52,020 nt of DNA. Origin: Hankyongella sp964404985. Lineage in GTDB: Bacteria > Pseudomonadota > Alphaproteobacteria > Sphingomonadales > Sphingomonadaceae. Both the position numbers and the translations under genes were made by a program. This document shows, in pieces, positions 1 to 7,977 of the stretch. Numbering within the stretch: position 1 is the stretch's first letter; each line of letters opens with the position of its first letter. The notes under the pieces were generated by a model. The model made no database searches and had not been told where the DNA came from. It saw nothing but the letters and a program-made list of their open reading frames with translations. The stretch lies in the NCBI GenBank assembly GCA_964404985.1, contig CAYOMD010000017.1, positions 1-52,020 on the forward strand, given 5' to 3'.

Positions 1-661
1 CGACTTCCATCTCATATTCCTTCCAGCCGAGCAGCGATTCCTCGATCAGCACCTCGCGCGTCGGCGAGGCATCAAGCCCACGGCGCACAATATCCAGAAA
101 CTCCTCCCGGCTGTAGGCTATCCCGCCGCCGGTCCCGCCGAGGGTAAAGGACGGGCGGATGATCGCCGGCAGGCCGACACGCTCTAGCCCGGCCAGCGCC
201 TCCTCCTCGGTGTGCGCAATGGCCGAGCGCGCGCTCTCCAGGCCGATCTTCTCCATGGCGGCCTTGAACTTCTGCCGGTCCTCTGCCTTGTCTATCGCCT
301 CAGCGTCTGCGCCGATCATCACGCAGCCGAATTTCTCCAGCGTGCCGTTGCGGGCCAGCGCCAGCGCGGTGTTGAGCGCAGTCTGGCCGCCCATGGTCGG
401 CAGCACGGCGTCCGGCCGTTCGGCAGCGATGATCTTGGCGACGATCTCCGGGGTGATCGGCTCGATGTAGGTCGCGTCCGCCAGCTCCGGGTCGGTCATG
501 ATCGTTGCCGGGTTGGAGTTGACCAGAACGATCCGGTAGCCCTCCGCCTTCAGCGCCTTGATCGCCTGTGTGCCGGAGTAATCGAACTCGCACGCCTGGC
601 CGATGATGATAGGCCCGGCCCCGATGACCAGGATCGAGGATATGTCAGTGCGTTTGGGCAT
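1..661 (-). CDS. carB: Carbamoyl-phosphate synthase large subunit, N-terminal part (cut by window edge)
   Basis: CarB makes carbamoyl phosphate from bicarbonate, ATP and ammonia supplied by CarA, for pyrimidine and arginine synthesis. The 220 visible residues start MPKRTDISSILVIGAGPI and continue with the family's GQACEFDYSG, LVNSNPATIMTD and MGGQTALN blocks and the ATP-grasp segment PSFTLGGTGGG. The ATG at 661 gives the canonical bacterial N-terminus. The gene runs off the left edge, so about four fifths of the usual length of roughly 1,070 residues is missing. Its partner carA is at 1722-2891 on the same strand, but a toxin-antitoxin cassette on the opposite strand separates them. carB therefore needs its own promoter in 662-718 or read-through across the cassette. 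Confidence 0.97.
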   Translation of the reverse strand, partial: MPKRTDISSILVIGAGPIIIGQACEFDYSGTQAIKALKAEGYRIVLVNSNPATIMTDPELADATYIEPITPEIVAKIIAAERPDAVLPTMGGQTALNTALALARNGTLEKFGCVMIGADAEAIDKAEDRQKFKAAMEKIGLESARSAIAHTEEEALAGLERVGLPAIIRPSFTLGGTGGGIAYSREEFLDIVRRGLDASPTREVLIEESLLGWKEYEMEV

Positions 662-676
662 TGCCTACTCCGATTT

Positions 677-702
677 CATTGCATAAATTGACTGCATTGC
701 AT
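677..702. promoter_or_regulatory. Direct repeat CATTGCAT x2, candidate operator between carB and the antitoxin gene
   Basis: The octamer CATTGCAT occurs at 677-684 and again at 695-702, 18 bp from start to start, in the 57-bp divergent space between carB (start 661) and the antitoxin gene (start 719). Type II antitoxins usually bind their own promoter, and this repeat sits where such a site would be. It would also lie in the carB leader. The operator role is inference from position and repetition. Confidence 0.35.
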
Positions 703-718
703 TCACGCGAGAGATGGC

Positions 719-964
719 ATGGCAATTCTGACGATCAGAAAGCTTCCGGATGACATCAAGCAGGCGCTGCGGGAGCTGGCAGCGCGGAACGGTCGCTCGC
801 TTGAGGAAGAAGCCCGACTGGCGTTGATCGCGCGCGCGCAACCCCAGCAAAACGAAAAACGTAAGAGCTTTTTCCAAGGGCTTTACGAAATCAGCCGGCC
901 CGGCTTTGATCTGCCTAGTCCGCCGCGTACCCGCGCTCGCATACCTGACCTGTCCGGCGAATGA
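719..964 (+). CDS. FitA/VapB-type antitoxin (ribbon-helix-helix)
   Basis: Small 81-residue protein beginning MAILTIRKLPDDIKQALREL, the pattern of a FitA-like ribbon-helix-helix antitoxin: a short beta strand (LTIRKLPDD), then two helices including AARNGRSLEEEARLAL. The family dimerises to bind promoter DNA, and the C-terminal tail, here rich in R and P, wraps and inhibits the toxin. It overlaps the PIN-domain gene by 4 nt (ATGA at 961-964), the usual translationally coupled antitoxin-toxin order. The ATG at 719 follows a weak GAGAG. The pair lies in opposite orientation to its car neighbours, which suggests insertion into an ancestral car cluster. Family assignment is firm; the exact subfamily is less so. 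Confidence 0.87.
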   Translation: MAILTIRKLPDDIKQALRELAARNGRSLEEEARLALIARAQPQQNEKRKSFFQGLYEISRPGFDLPSPPRTRARIPDLSGE

Positions 965-1374
965 TCCTCGTTGATACCAATGTCTGGAGCGAGGCTTTGC
1001 GCGCGCAGCCAGATGCACGCGTTGTCGACTGGGCGCACATTCATTCTGACAATCTTTGGTTATCGACCGTGGTGCTCGCAGAACTGTTATCCGGTGCGCA
1101 CATGTTGTCAGAAGGGCTACGCAAGCAGGCTTTTCTGGAGAGCTATCACGCACTGGTTGAGAGTCATATTGATCGCATTGCGGTCTTTGACCTAGCCGCG
1201 GCTCGCCATTATGGGCCTCTTGTTGCCACCCTTGAAAAGGCCGGGCGTAATCCCGGCACGGCAGATGCGCAGATCGCCGCAACGGCAAAGGCGCGAGGGA
1301 TGGCCATTGCCACCCGCAATGAACGGGATTTTGAAGGCCTCGGGCTTCGCTTGATAAATCCCTGGAACGGTTGA
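961..1374 (+). CDS. FitB/VapC-type PIN-domain toxin
   Basis: A 137-residue PIN-domain ribonuclease and toxin of the cassette. The acidic metal-binding residues are visible: D5 in the opening MILVDTNVWSE, the glutamate in VVLAELLSG, the aspartate in GTADAQIAATA, and the terminal TRNERDFEG with its conserved acidic pair. PIN toxins cut RNA (tRNA, rRNA or mRNA) when freed from the antitoxin. All catalytic positions look intact and the length is normal, so it is probably functional. It is convergent with the RraB-like gene, with 12 bp between the stop codons. Its RNA target cannot be read from sequence. Confidence 0.9.
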   Translation: MILVDTNVWSEALRAQPDARVVDWAHIHSDNLWLSTVVLAELLSGAHMLSEGLRKQAFLESYHALVESHIDRIAVFDLAAARHYGPLVATLEKAGRNPGTADAQIAATAKARGMAIATRNERDFEGLGLRLINPWNG

Positions 1375-1386
1375 GCGTCTGCATGA

Positions 1387-1725
1387 TCAGTTCACCACCT
1401 TCGGGTCGTCGGGGGCGGACCAGCCGTCATATTGTACGGCAAAACGATCTGCGACGCGGCAGAGAATGAGCATGGCCTCACGCAGCCAGGGCTCATCCAC
1501 GATACCATAGGCGCGCGCCGTCAGTTCACCGTCCTCGACCGGCTCGACCTGATAGCCCGATTGCCGGAGTGCATAGCCCAGCGCCTCCAGGGCATCATCA
1601 TCGCCGGAAAAACCATGGACGGCCATGCGGGGAGACGCGAGGTCGGCTCCGCCCTCGATCAGGTCGCGCAACTGCTCCAGCCCGCGCTCAACCAGCTCCT
1701 TGGGGTCGTTGTGGATCAGCCTCAT
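1387..1725 (-). CDS. RraB-like protein (putative ribonuclease E inhibitor family)
   Basis: The 112-residue acidic protein starts MRLIHNDPKELVERGLEQL at the ATG at 1725, which overlaps the carA stop (ATGA). A longer reading from 1839 exists but lies inside carA and is rejected. The pattern of a GDDDALEAL block, a GYQVEPVEDGELTARA segment and a C-terminal QYDGWSAPDD resembles RraB (regulator of RNase E activity), which ends in a similar EYDGW motif. RraB binds RNase E and dampens mRNA decay. The tight coupling to carA suggests co-transcription. Assignment rests on motif resemblance only; a generic conserved hypothetical is the alternative. Confidence 0.6.
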   Translation of the reverse strand: MRLIHNDPKELVERGLEQLRDLIEGGADLASPRMAVHGFSGDDDALEALGYALRQSGYQVEPVEDGELTARAYGIVDEPWLREAMLILCRVADRFAVQYDGWSAPDDPKVVN

Positions 1726-2891
1726 GCCACCATATCCCTGAAACGCTGGAACAGATAGAAACTGTCCTGCGGTCCTGGCGATGCCTCCGGGTGATGCTGC
1801 ACGCCGAACACCGGCTTGTCGGTCCAGGCCAGCCCGCACAGGGTGCCGTCGAACAGGCTGACGTGCGTTGCCTGCACGTTCGCCGGCAGGCTGCCCGCGT
1901 CGACAGCGAACCCATGGTTCATGCTGGTGATCTCGACCTTGCCGGTTGCCAGCTCCTTCACCGGATGGTTGGCACCCCGATGCCCCTGCTGCATCTTGTA
2001 GGTGCGCCCGCCCGCGGCCAGACCCAGCAACTGGTGTCCAAGACAGATGCCGAACATCGGCTTGCCGGTCTCCAGCAGCGCCTTGATGGTCGGGATGGCA
2101 TAGAGGCCGGTCGCCGCAGGGTCGCCAGGACCATTAGACAGGAAAATCGCATCCGGGTTTAGGGCCAGAATGTCCGCAGCGCTGGTATCGCCCGGCACCA
2201 CCGTGACGCGGAAACCAGCGCTCACCAGATTGCGCAGGATATTGCGCTTGGCACCGTAGTCGACCGCGACGCAGTGGGGTCGCCCGGCCATCTCCGGCAT
2301 ACTGAACCCGCCCTCCAGGGACCACAGCCCCTGCTCCCAGGTGCTGGTCTGGCGCTGCCACACGTCTTTGGCGAGGTCCATGCCATCCAGCCCCGGCCAG
2401 GTGCGCGCCATCGCCGTCAGGGCCGGCAGATCGAACACACCGTCCGGCGCATGGGCGAGTGCCACTGTGGGCGCCGTGTCGGCGCGGATCCGCCGCGTCA
2501 GCGCCCGGGTGTCCACGCCGGTGATCGCCGGGAGGTCATAGCTTTTCAGCCAGGCATCGAAATGCTGGTCACTGCGATGGCTGGACGGCGGGGTGATGGG
2601 CGCGCGCAGCACACAGCCGAGCGCGAAGGGGGTGATTGCCTCCACATCCTGCGGGTTTGCCCCAACATTGCCGATATGCGGGAAGGTGAATGTGATGATC
2701 TGGCCGGCATAGCTCGGGTCAGTCAGGATTTCCTGATAGCCGGTTATCGCCGTGTTGAAACACAGCTCCCCCACCCGAGCGCCGACCGCACCTGCGCCCT
2801 GCCCCCACACCACGGATCCATCCTGGAACACCAGCGCAGCAGTCGGGTGTTGTGCATCAGGCGCACGCGGTCGGTCGTCGTCGCGGGTCAC
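1722..2891 (-). CDS. carA: Carbamoyl-phosphate synthase small subunit
   Basis: A 389-residue glutamine amidotransferase subunit that releases ammonia from glutamine for CarB. The N-terminal CPSase domain has TAALVFQDGSVVWGQG and FNTAITGYQEILTDPSYAGQ. The C-terminal class I amidotransferase domain has the nucleophile in FGICLGHQLLGLA and the catalytic HHPEASPGP. The likely start is the GTG at 2891, since no in-frame ATG gives a better N-terminus. It is followed by the overlapping RraB-like gene. The 198 bp between this gene and yqeY (divergent) must hold its promoter; I see no strong consensus hexamers for it. Confidence 0.97.
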   Translation of the reverse strand: MTRDDDRPRAPDAQHPTAALVFQDGSVVWGQGAGAVGARVGELCFNTAITGYQEILTDPSYAGQIITFTFPHIGNVGANPQDVEAITPFALGCVLRAPITPPSSHRSDQHFDAWLKSYDLPAITGVDTRALTRRIRADTAPTVALAHAPDGVFDLPALTAMARTWPGLDGMDLAKDVWQRQTSTWEQGLWSLEGGFSMPEMAGRPHCVAVDYGAKRNILRNLVSAGFRVTVVPGDTSAADILALNPDAIFLSNGPGDPAATGLYAIPTIKALLETGKPMFGICLGHQLLGLAAGGRTYKMQQGHRGANHPVKELATGKVEITSMNHGFAVDAGSLPANVQATHVSLFDGTLCGLAWTDKPVFGVQHHPEASPGPQDSFYLFQRFRDMVA

Positions 2892-3089
2892 GGGGGCATG
2901 TACCTTTCAGTGGGGGCACCGGGAGGGGTCCGGGCAAATTGGCGCGTTGCTAACGACTGGCGTGCCGTGCGTCAACACATGATTGCACAAAAATTTCATA
3001 TGTATTTTCAACGCCTTGATTAAAAATATCCGATTGCTCTCTGCGCAGGATGCGGCTATTGTTTTTGCTTTCCGAAAAAGGCGAACCCC

Positions 3090-3557
3090 ATGCTGCGTGA
3101 TGCGATCAAGCAGGCCCTCGTGACGGCCATGAAAGCAAAGGATGAAAAGGTAACCGGGACGCTGCGCATGGTGCAGGCCACGATCAAGAACAAGGATATC
3201 GAACTGCGGACCGGTGTGGCTCCCGAGGCCGGCTCTCCCGCCGAAGATGCCATGATCGCGGACATCCTCCAGAAAATGATCAAGCAGCGGCGCGAGTCGG
3301 TGACACTTTATGATCAGGGCAACCGGCCGGAACTGGCCGACGCTGAACGCCAGGAGATTGCTATCATCGAGCAGTTCCTGCCCAGGCAGATGGACGAGGC
3401 AGAGGCGGCAGAGGCCATCAAGGCGCTGGTGACAGAGCTTGGGGCCAGTTCGGTCAAGGACATGGGCAAAGTGATGGCAGCCCTGAAAGAGCGCTTTGCC
3501 GGCCAGATGGATATGAGTGCGGCAAACGCGCTGGTGAAGGCCGCCCTGGCCGGGTAA
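3090..3557 (+). CDS. GatB/YqeY domain protein
   Basis: A 155-residue stand-alone YqeY-like protein, related to the C-terminal tRNA-binding part of GatB of the Asp/Glu-tRNA amidotransferase. Typical blocks are MLRDAIKQALVTAMKAKDE, TLRMVQATIKNKDIE, IKQRRESVTLYDQGNRPELA and IEQFLPRQMDEAE, with a helical C-terminus SVKDMGKVMAALKERFAG. Free-standing YqeY proteins are thought to bind tRNA, but their biochemical role is poorly defined. The ATG at 3090 follows an AAAAGG ribosome-binding site. It is divergent from carA and upstream of the GIY-YIG gene. The order carA, yqeY, dnaG, rpoD is conserved in several alphaproteobacteria. Confidence 0.92.
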   Translation: MLRDAIKQALVTAMKAKDEKVTGTLRMVQATIKNKDIELRTGVAPEAGSPAEDAMIADILQKMIKQRRESVTLYDQGNRPELADAERQEIAIIEQFLPRQMDEAEAAEAIKALVTELGASSVKDMGKVMAALKERFAGQMDMSAANALVKAALAG

Positions 3558-3603
3558 ATCTGTTTGTAGCCTGAGAACTTGTTTATAGCACCAAGTACCA
3601 GAA

Positions 3604-3637
3604 CCGTTCGTCCCGAGCATAGTCGAGGGATGAGCGG
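3604..3637. repeat. REP-like 34-nt imperfect palindrome, copy A
   Basis: The arms CCGTTCGTCCCGAGC and TCGAGGGATGAGCGG flank 4 nt, forming an imperfect hairpin. The same 34-nt unit recurs in inverted orientation at 3974-4007, and a third version is at 20494-20527. It lies 30 bp upstream of the GIY-YIG start codon. Confidence 0.8.
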
Positions 3638-3666
3638 TTAAGCATCCAAGTCGGAGTGCAAGTTCA

Positions 3667-4050
3667 ATGGCTTTCTGGGCCTATATTTTGAAGTGTTCCG
3701 ACAGCAGTTACTATACCGGTCACACGGACAATCTCGAAGTACGTCTCGCCCAACACACTGCCAGCGACACACCCTGCTACACGAACAAGCGGCGACCGCT
3801 CAGTCTGGTTTGGTCAGAAGTTTTTCCAACCCGCGAGGAGGCCCTCGCGTGCGAGCTGCAGGTGAAATCCTGGTCGCGCGCAAAGAAAGAAGCGCTAATT
3901 CGTGGAGACTGGGACGCTGTTCGTTTCTTTGCTCGTCCCCCCGCCAGACGATTTTCTGTGAGTGCTGGAGAAGCCGTTCATCCCTCGACCGGGCTCGGGA
4001 CGAACGGTACTCTGTCGGATGGTGATCGCCCTGAAAGGCCAAAACACTAG
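3667..4050 (+). CDS. Solo GIY-YIG nuclease domain protein
   Basis: A 127-residue protein whose first 85 residues are a GIY-YIG endonuclease domain (UvrC/Slx1 fold). WAYILKCSDSSYYTGHTDNL supplies the YIL...YTG signature, followed by the arginine in VRLAQH and the acidic residue in REEALACELQVKSWSR. The family cuts DNA; single-domain members like this are widespread but mostly uncharacterised. The tail from about residue 103 (VHPSTGLGTNG) is encoded by the downstream REP-like palindrome and is probably not part of the fold. The gene is bracketed by two inverted REP-like copies and ends 4 bp before the dnaG start. The ATG at 3667 begins the domain exactly. Confidence 0.9.
   Translation: MAFWAYILKCSDSSYYTGHTDNLEVRLAQHTASDTPCYTNKRRPLSLVWSEVFPTREEALACELQVKSWSRAKKEALIRGDWDAVRFFARPPARRFSVSAGEAVHPSTGLGTNGTLSDGDRPERPKH
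3974..4007. repeat. REP-like 34-nt imperfect palindrome, copy C (inverted)
   Basis: Read on the minus strand it begins CCGTTCGTCCCGAGC and ends TCGAGGGATGAACGG. It differs from copy A only in the central bases and one arm base. It lies inside the 3' end of the GIY-YIG coding region and 47 bp upstream of dnaG. Confidence 0.8.
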
Positions 4051-4054
4051 CAAT

Positions 4055-5905
4055 ATGGCCATCTCTCCCGCCTTTCTGGATGAGTTGCGCGCCCGTGTCG
4101 CCCTGCACGAGGTGGTGGGCCGCAAGGTACGCCTGATGCGGGCCGGGCGCGAATGGAAGGGCCTGTGCCCGTTCCACAACGAGAAGAGCCCGAGCTTCTA
4201 TGTCAATGACGAGAAGGGCTTTTACCACTGCTTCGGCTGTGGAGCCCATGGCGATGCCGTGCGCTTCCTGTGCGTGGCCGAAGGGCGCGGCTTCCGGGAC
4301 GCTGTCGAGGAATTGGCAGGCGCGGTCGGGCTGGAGCTGCCGCGCGAGACACCCGAAGACAAGGAACGCACGGCCCGCCTGGACAGCCTGCGCGCTATCA
4401 TGGCGGCGGCACAGGCCTGGTTCGCGGACCAGCTGCTCGGCCTGAGCGGGGCGGACGCCCGGGCCTACCTCGGCAAGCGCGGTCTCAGCATCGAGACGAT
4501 CCGCACTTTCGGGCTCGGCTTTGCACCGGACTCGCGCGGCGCGCTGAAAGCTGCCCTGATGGGACAGGGAGCCAGTGCGGACGCCCTTGTTGAGGCCGGG
4601 CTCCTGATCGCCGTCGAGGACAAAACGCCCTACGACCGGTTTCGCGGCCGGGTGATGTTCCCGATTCGGGATCCGCGCGGATCGGTGGTTGCGTTCGGCG
4701 GCCGGCTGCTCGGACATGGGGAGCCGAAGTACCTCAATTCGCCGGACACCCCGCTGTTCGACAAGGGCCGCACCCTGTTCAACTTCGATCGCGCCGGACC
4801 GGAGGCACGCAAGTCCGGGCAAATGCTGGTGGTCGAGGGCTACATGGATGTGATCGCCCTGGCGCAGGCCGGGATCGTCCATGCGGTGGCACCGCTTGGC
4901 ACAGCCCTGACCGAGGACCAGATGCGCCTGCTCTGGCGGGTCGCAGCCGAGCCGGCGCTCTGCTTTGATGGTGACACAGCCGGCAAGCGCGCCGGCAAGC
5001 GTGCGGCTCTGCGCGCCCTGCCCCTGCTGGAGCCGGGCAAGAGCCTGAGCTTCATTGATCTGCCACAAGGCCAGGACCCGGATGATGTGGTTCGCGCGGG
5101 CGGCAGTGCGGCCTTCAACGCCCTGGCCGCGCGACGCCTGCCCCTGGTCGACCGGCTTTGGCAGGCAGAACACGAGGAGGCCGATCCGAAGACGCCCGAA
5201 CAGCGCGCCGCCTTCCGCCAGCAGATGCGCACACATGCCCAGACGATTGCGCACCCGCTGGTACGGCGCAGCTACATGGAGGAGTTTCGCCAGCGCTTCG
5301 ATGACCTGTATGCGAGGCGCTCCGGGCCGGCCCTGCCCAGCAGCGCGATCCGGGCGAACGGCCCACAGCAGGATGTGCCGCTCGCCCTACTCAATGCGCT
5401 GCTCGATAACCCCGGCTGGGCAGCAGACCATGCCGAACGTCTGAGCATGATGCGCTTCGACCAGTCCGACTATGACCGGCTTTGGCAGGCAACTCTCGAT
5501 TCGGCGCTCGATCTTGTGGCAGAATCAGCGCAGTATCTCCCCGAATCACAGAACGAATCGACGGTCCTTGACAAAGCCCGGCTCGAACACAATTTGATGC
5601 AGTCGGGTTTTGGCGAACTCATTGCACAGGTGCGCAACCAGCAGCGCCTTCGTTTTTCGTTTAACGCGCCGCCTGCCGGGGGCAGCGCAGCAGAGCAGGA
5701 TTTCGTGGCAGCGGTTGATCTGACTATCCGGCTGAACGAAGCACGCGAGGCGCTGGAGGCTGCGACACGCACCTGCCAGGAACGTATGGACGAAGACGCC
5801 TTGACGGCACTTGAGGCCGCACGCCGTGCCGAGCGCACCGCGCAAGCGGCATGGATTGATTTCGGACGTCAGGCGTCGGCGAACCGCCTGCGGGGGCAAG
5901 CGTAA
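4055..5905 (+). CDS. dnaG: DNA primase
   Basis: A 616-residue primase that makes RNA primers at the replication fork with the DnaB helicase. The N-terminal CHC2 zinc finger has C38, H41, C59 and C62 (CPFHNEKSPSF ... YHCFGCGAHGD). The central TOPRIM domain shows E261 in VVEGYMDVIAL and D305/D307 in CFDGDTAGKRAG. The C-terminal helicase-binding region is helical and less conserved. I chose the ATG at 4055 (MAISPAFLDELRARV), which matches family N-termini. The in-frame extension back to 3962 is translated palindrome sequence and is rejected. No good Shine-Dalgarno sequence is seen. dnaG is followed 10 bp later by rpoD, part of the macromolecular synthesis pair common in bacteria. Confidence 0.97.
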   Translation: MAISPAFLDELRARVALHEVVGRKVRLMRAGREWKGLCPFHNEKSPSFYVNDEKGFYHCFGCGAHGDAVRFLCVAEGRGFRDAVEELAGAVGLELPRETPEDKERTARLDSLRAIMAAAQAWFADQLLGLSGADARAYLGKRGLSIETIRTFGLGFAPDSRGALKAALMGQGASADALVEAGLLIAVEDKTPYDRFRGRVMFPIRDPRGSVVAFGGRLLGHGEPKYLNSPDTPLFDKGRTLFNFDRAGPEARKSGQMLVVEGYMDVIALAQAGIVHAVAPLGTALTEDQMRLLWRVAAEPALCFDGDTAGKRAGKRAALRALPLLEPGKSLSFIDLPQGQDPDDVVRAGGSAAFNALAARRLPLVDRLWQAEHEEADPKTPEQRAAFRQQMRTHAQTIAHPLVRRSYMEEFRQRFDDLYARRSGPALPSSAIRANGPQQDVPLALLNALLDNPGWAADHAERLSMMRFDQSDYDRLWQATLDSALDLVAESAQYLPESQNESTVLDKARLEHNLMQSGFGELIAQVRNQQRLRFSFNAPPAGGSAAEQDFVAAVDLTIRLNEAREALEAATRTCQERMDEDALTALEAARRAERTAQAAWIDFGRQASANRLRGQA

Positions 5906-5915
5906 GGGACAGCGA

Positions 5916-7970
5916 ATGGTCAAGAAGACAGACGCAGAACGGCCGGAAGACAACACCGAAGACACAGGCGACGCGCCGGCTGGCGAAGTCTCGGAGGCGG
6001 CCGTTCGCCGCATGATCGCCCGCGCCAAGGAGCGCGGCTACATCACCTATGAGGAACTGAACGCGACCCTGCCCCAGGAGCAGATGTCCTCCGAGCAGAT
6101 CGAGGACGTCATGACCATGTTGTCCGAGATGGGCATAAACGTGGTGGAGGCTGACGACCCCGCATTGTCTGATGATGCCGAGCCGGAAGCACGCGCAAAG
6201 GCTGTCGAGGAAGACGATGCCGAACTCGATCCGGACCTGACGTTCGACGCCGAACCAGCACTACCCACCAAGAAGGAAACCGCGCTCGACCGCACCGACG
6301 ACCCGGTGCGCATGTACCTGCGCGAGATGGGTGCCGTTGAACTGCTCAGCCGCGAGGGCGAGATCGCCATCGCCAAGCGGATTGAGGCCGGGCGTAACAC
6401 CATGATCGCCGGGCTGTGCGAAAGCCCGCTTACCTTCCAGGCGATCATCGAGTGGGCCGAGTCTATGAACGCCGGCACCATGCTGCTGCGCGAAGTGCTC
6501 GACCTGGACGCCATGCTCGGCAAGGAACCGACGGTCGAGCAGGTGGAAAGCGGCGACGTCTCCGACCTGCCGCAGGTCGCCTACAAGGAGGATAAGCCGG
6601 AGGAAGCGGAGGAAACCCCGCCCCCCGGGGAGGACGACGAGGAGAACTACACCGAACGCCGGGCCCCGCGTCCCACCTTCGAGGAGGACGAGGACGACAA
6701 TACCATGTCGCTCGCCCAGATGGAGGAAACACTCAAGCCCCAGGCGCTGGAGAAGTTCGCCGCCATCACCAGCCTGCACCTGAAGTTCGCCAAACTCCAG
6801 GAAGCCCGCCTGCTCGCGATGAAGCGCAATGAAGAATTCGGTACGCAGCAGGAACGCAAATACCACAAACTGCGGGGCGAACTGACGGCCCTGGTGCAGG
6901 AAGTCCATTTCAATAACGCCAAGATCGAAATGATGGTGGACCAGCTCTATGGGCTGAACCGTCGCCTCATGTCGCTCGGCGGCCAGCTGCTTAGGCTGGC
7001 CGAGCGCTACAAGATTCCGCGCAAGAGCTTCCTCGACGCCTACCTCGGCAACGAGCTGGAAGATGGCTGGCTCGACCGCGTGTCCGGCCTCGGCAAGGCG
7101 TGGACGAACTTTGCAGCGACCGAGCGTACAGCAGTCCATGGCATCCAGGGCCAGATCCGCGAAGTGGCTGACATGACCGGTGTTGACCTGGAGGAATTCC
7201 GCCGCATCGTCACCATGGTGCAGAAAGGTGAGCGCGAGGCCCGCATCGCCAAGAAGGAAATGGTCGAGGCGAACCTGCGTCTCGTCATCTCCATCGCCAA
7301 GAAATACACCAACCGCGGCCTGCAGTTCCTGGATCTGATCCAGGAAGGCAACATCGGTCTGATGAAAGCGGTCGACAAGTTCGAGTATCGGCGCGGCTAC
7401 AAATTCTCGACCTATGCCACCTGGTGGATCCGGCAGGCGATCACCCGTTCGATCGCCGACCAGGCACGCACGATCCGCATTCCGGTGCACATGATCGAGA
7501 CCATCAACAAGCTGGTGCGTACGTCGCGCCAGATTCTCCACGAAATCGGCCGCGAGCCGACGCCGGAGGAACTGGCCGAGCGCCTCTCCATGCCGCTGGA
7601 GAAGGTGCGCAAGGTGATGAAAATCGCCAAGGAACCGATCTCGCTGGAGACGCCGATCGGGGACGAGGAAGACAGCCACCTCGGCGACTTCATCGAGGAC
7701 AAGAACGCGATCATCCCGCTTGACCATGCGATCCATGCCAACCTCAAGGAAACCGTGACCCGGGTGCTGGCCTCGCTCACCCCGCGCGAGGAGCGGGTGC
7801 TGCGCATGCGCTTCGGCATCGGCATGAACACGGACCATACCCTGGAGGAAGTCGGCCAGCAGTTCAGCGTGACCCGCGAGCGCATCCGGCAGATCGAGGC
7901 AAAGGCTCTGCGCAAGCTCAAGCATCCGTCGCGGTCGCGCAAGATGCGCAGCTTCCTCGACAACACCTGA
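5916..7970 (+). CDS. rpoD: RNA polymerase primary sigma factor (sigma-70)
   Basis: A 684-residue housekeeping sigma factor. Region 1.1 is near residues 25-75 (MIARAKERGYITYEELNA). Region 1.2 holds DDPVRMYLREMGAVELLSR and is followed by a long acidic non-conserved insert. Region 2 contains NRGLQFLDLIQEGNIGL, the -10 recognition part YKFSTYATWWIRQAITRS and IRIPVHMIETIN. Region 4.2 is EVGQQFSVTRERIRQIEAKA. The ATG at 5916 follows an AAGGGA ribosome-binding site with 6-nt spacing, and gives the family N-terminus. Upstream in-frame codons lie inside dnaG. Ordinary in every visible respect. Confidence 0.98.
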   Translation: MVKKTDAERPEDNTEDTGDAPAGEVSEAAVRRMIARAKERGYITYEELNATLPQEQMSSEQIEDVMTMLSEMGINVVEADDPALSDDAEPEARAKAVEEDDAELDPDLTFDAEPALPTKKETALDRTDDPVRMYLREMGAVELLSREGEIAIAKRIEAGRNTMIAGLCESPLTFQAIIEWAESMNAGTMLLREVLDLDAMLGKEPTVEQVESGDVSDLPQVAYKEDKPEEAEETPPPGEDDEENYTERRAPRPTFEEDEDDNTMSLAQMEETLKPQALEKFAAITSLHLKFAKLQEARLLAMKRNEEFGTQQERKYHKLRGELTALVQEVHFNNAKIEMMVDQLYGLNRRLMSLGGQLLRLAERYKIPRKSFLDAYLGNELEDGWLDRVSGLGKAWTNFAATERTAVHGIQGQIREVADMTGVDLEEFRRIVTMVQKGEREARIAKKEMVEANLRLVISIAKKYTNRGLQFLDLIQEGNIGLMKAVDKFEYRRGYKFSTYATWWIRQAITRSIADQARTIRIPVHMIETINKLVRTSRQILHEIGREPTPEELAERLSMPLEKVRKVMKIAKEPISLETPIGDEEDSHLGDFIEDKNAIIPLDHAIHANLKETVTRVLASLTPREERVLRMRFGIGMNTDHTLEEVGQQFSVTRERIRQIEAKALRKLKHPSRSRKMRSFLDNT

Positions 7971-7977
7971 CAGAGTG

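Noticed and set aside
1726..1839. Longer N-terminus for the RraB-like gene
   Set aside because: It lies inside carA in another frame, while the ATG at 1725 makes a standard 4-bp overlap.
3962..4054. N-terminal extension of dnaG
   Set aside because: It encodes translated palindrome sequence and has no counterpart in DNA primases.
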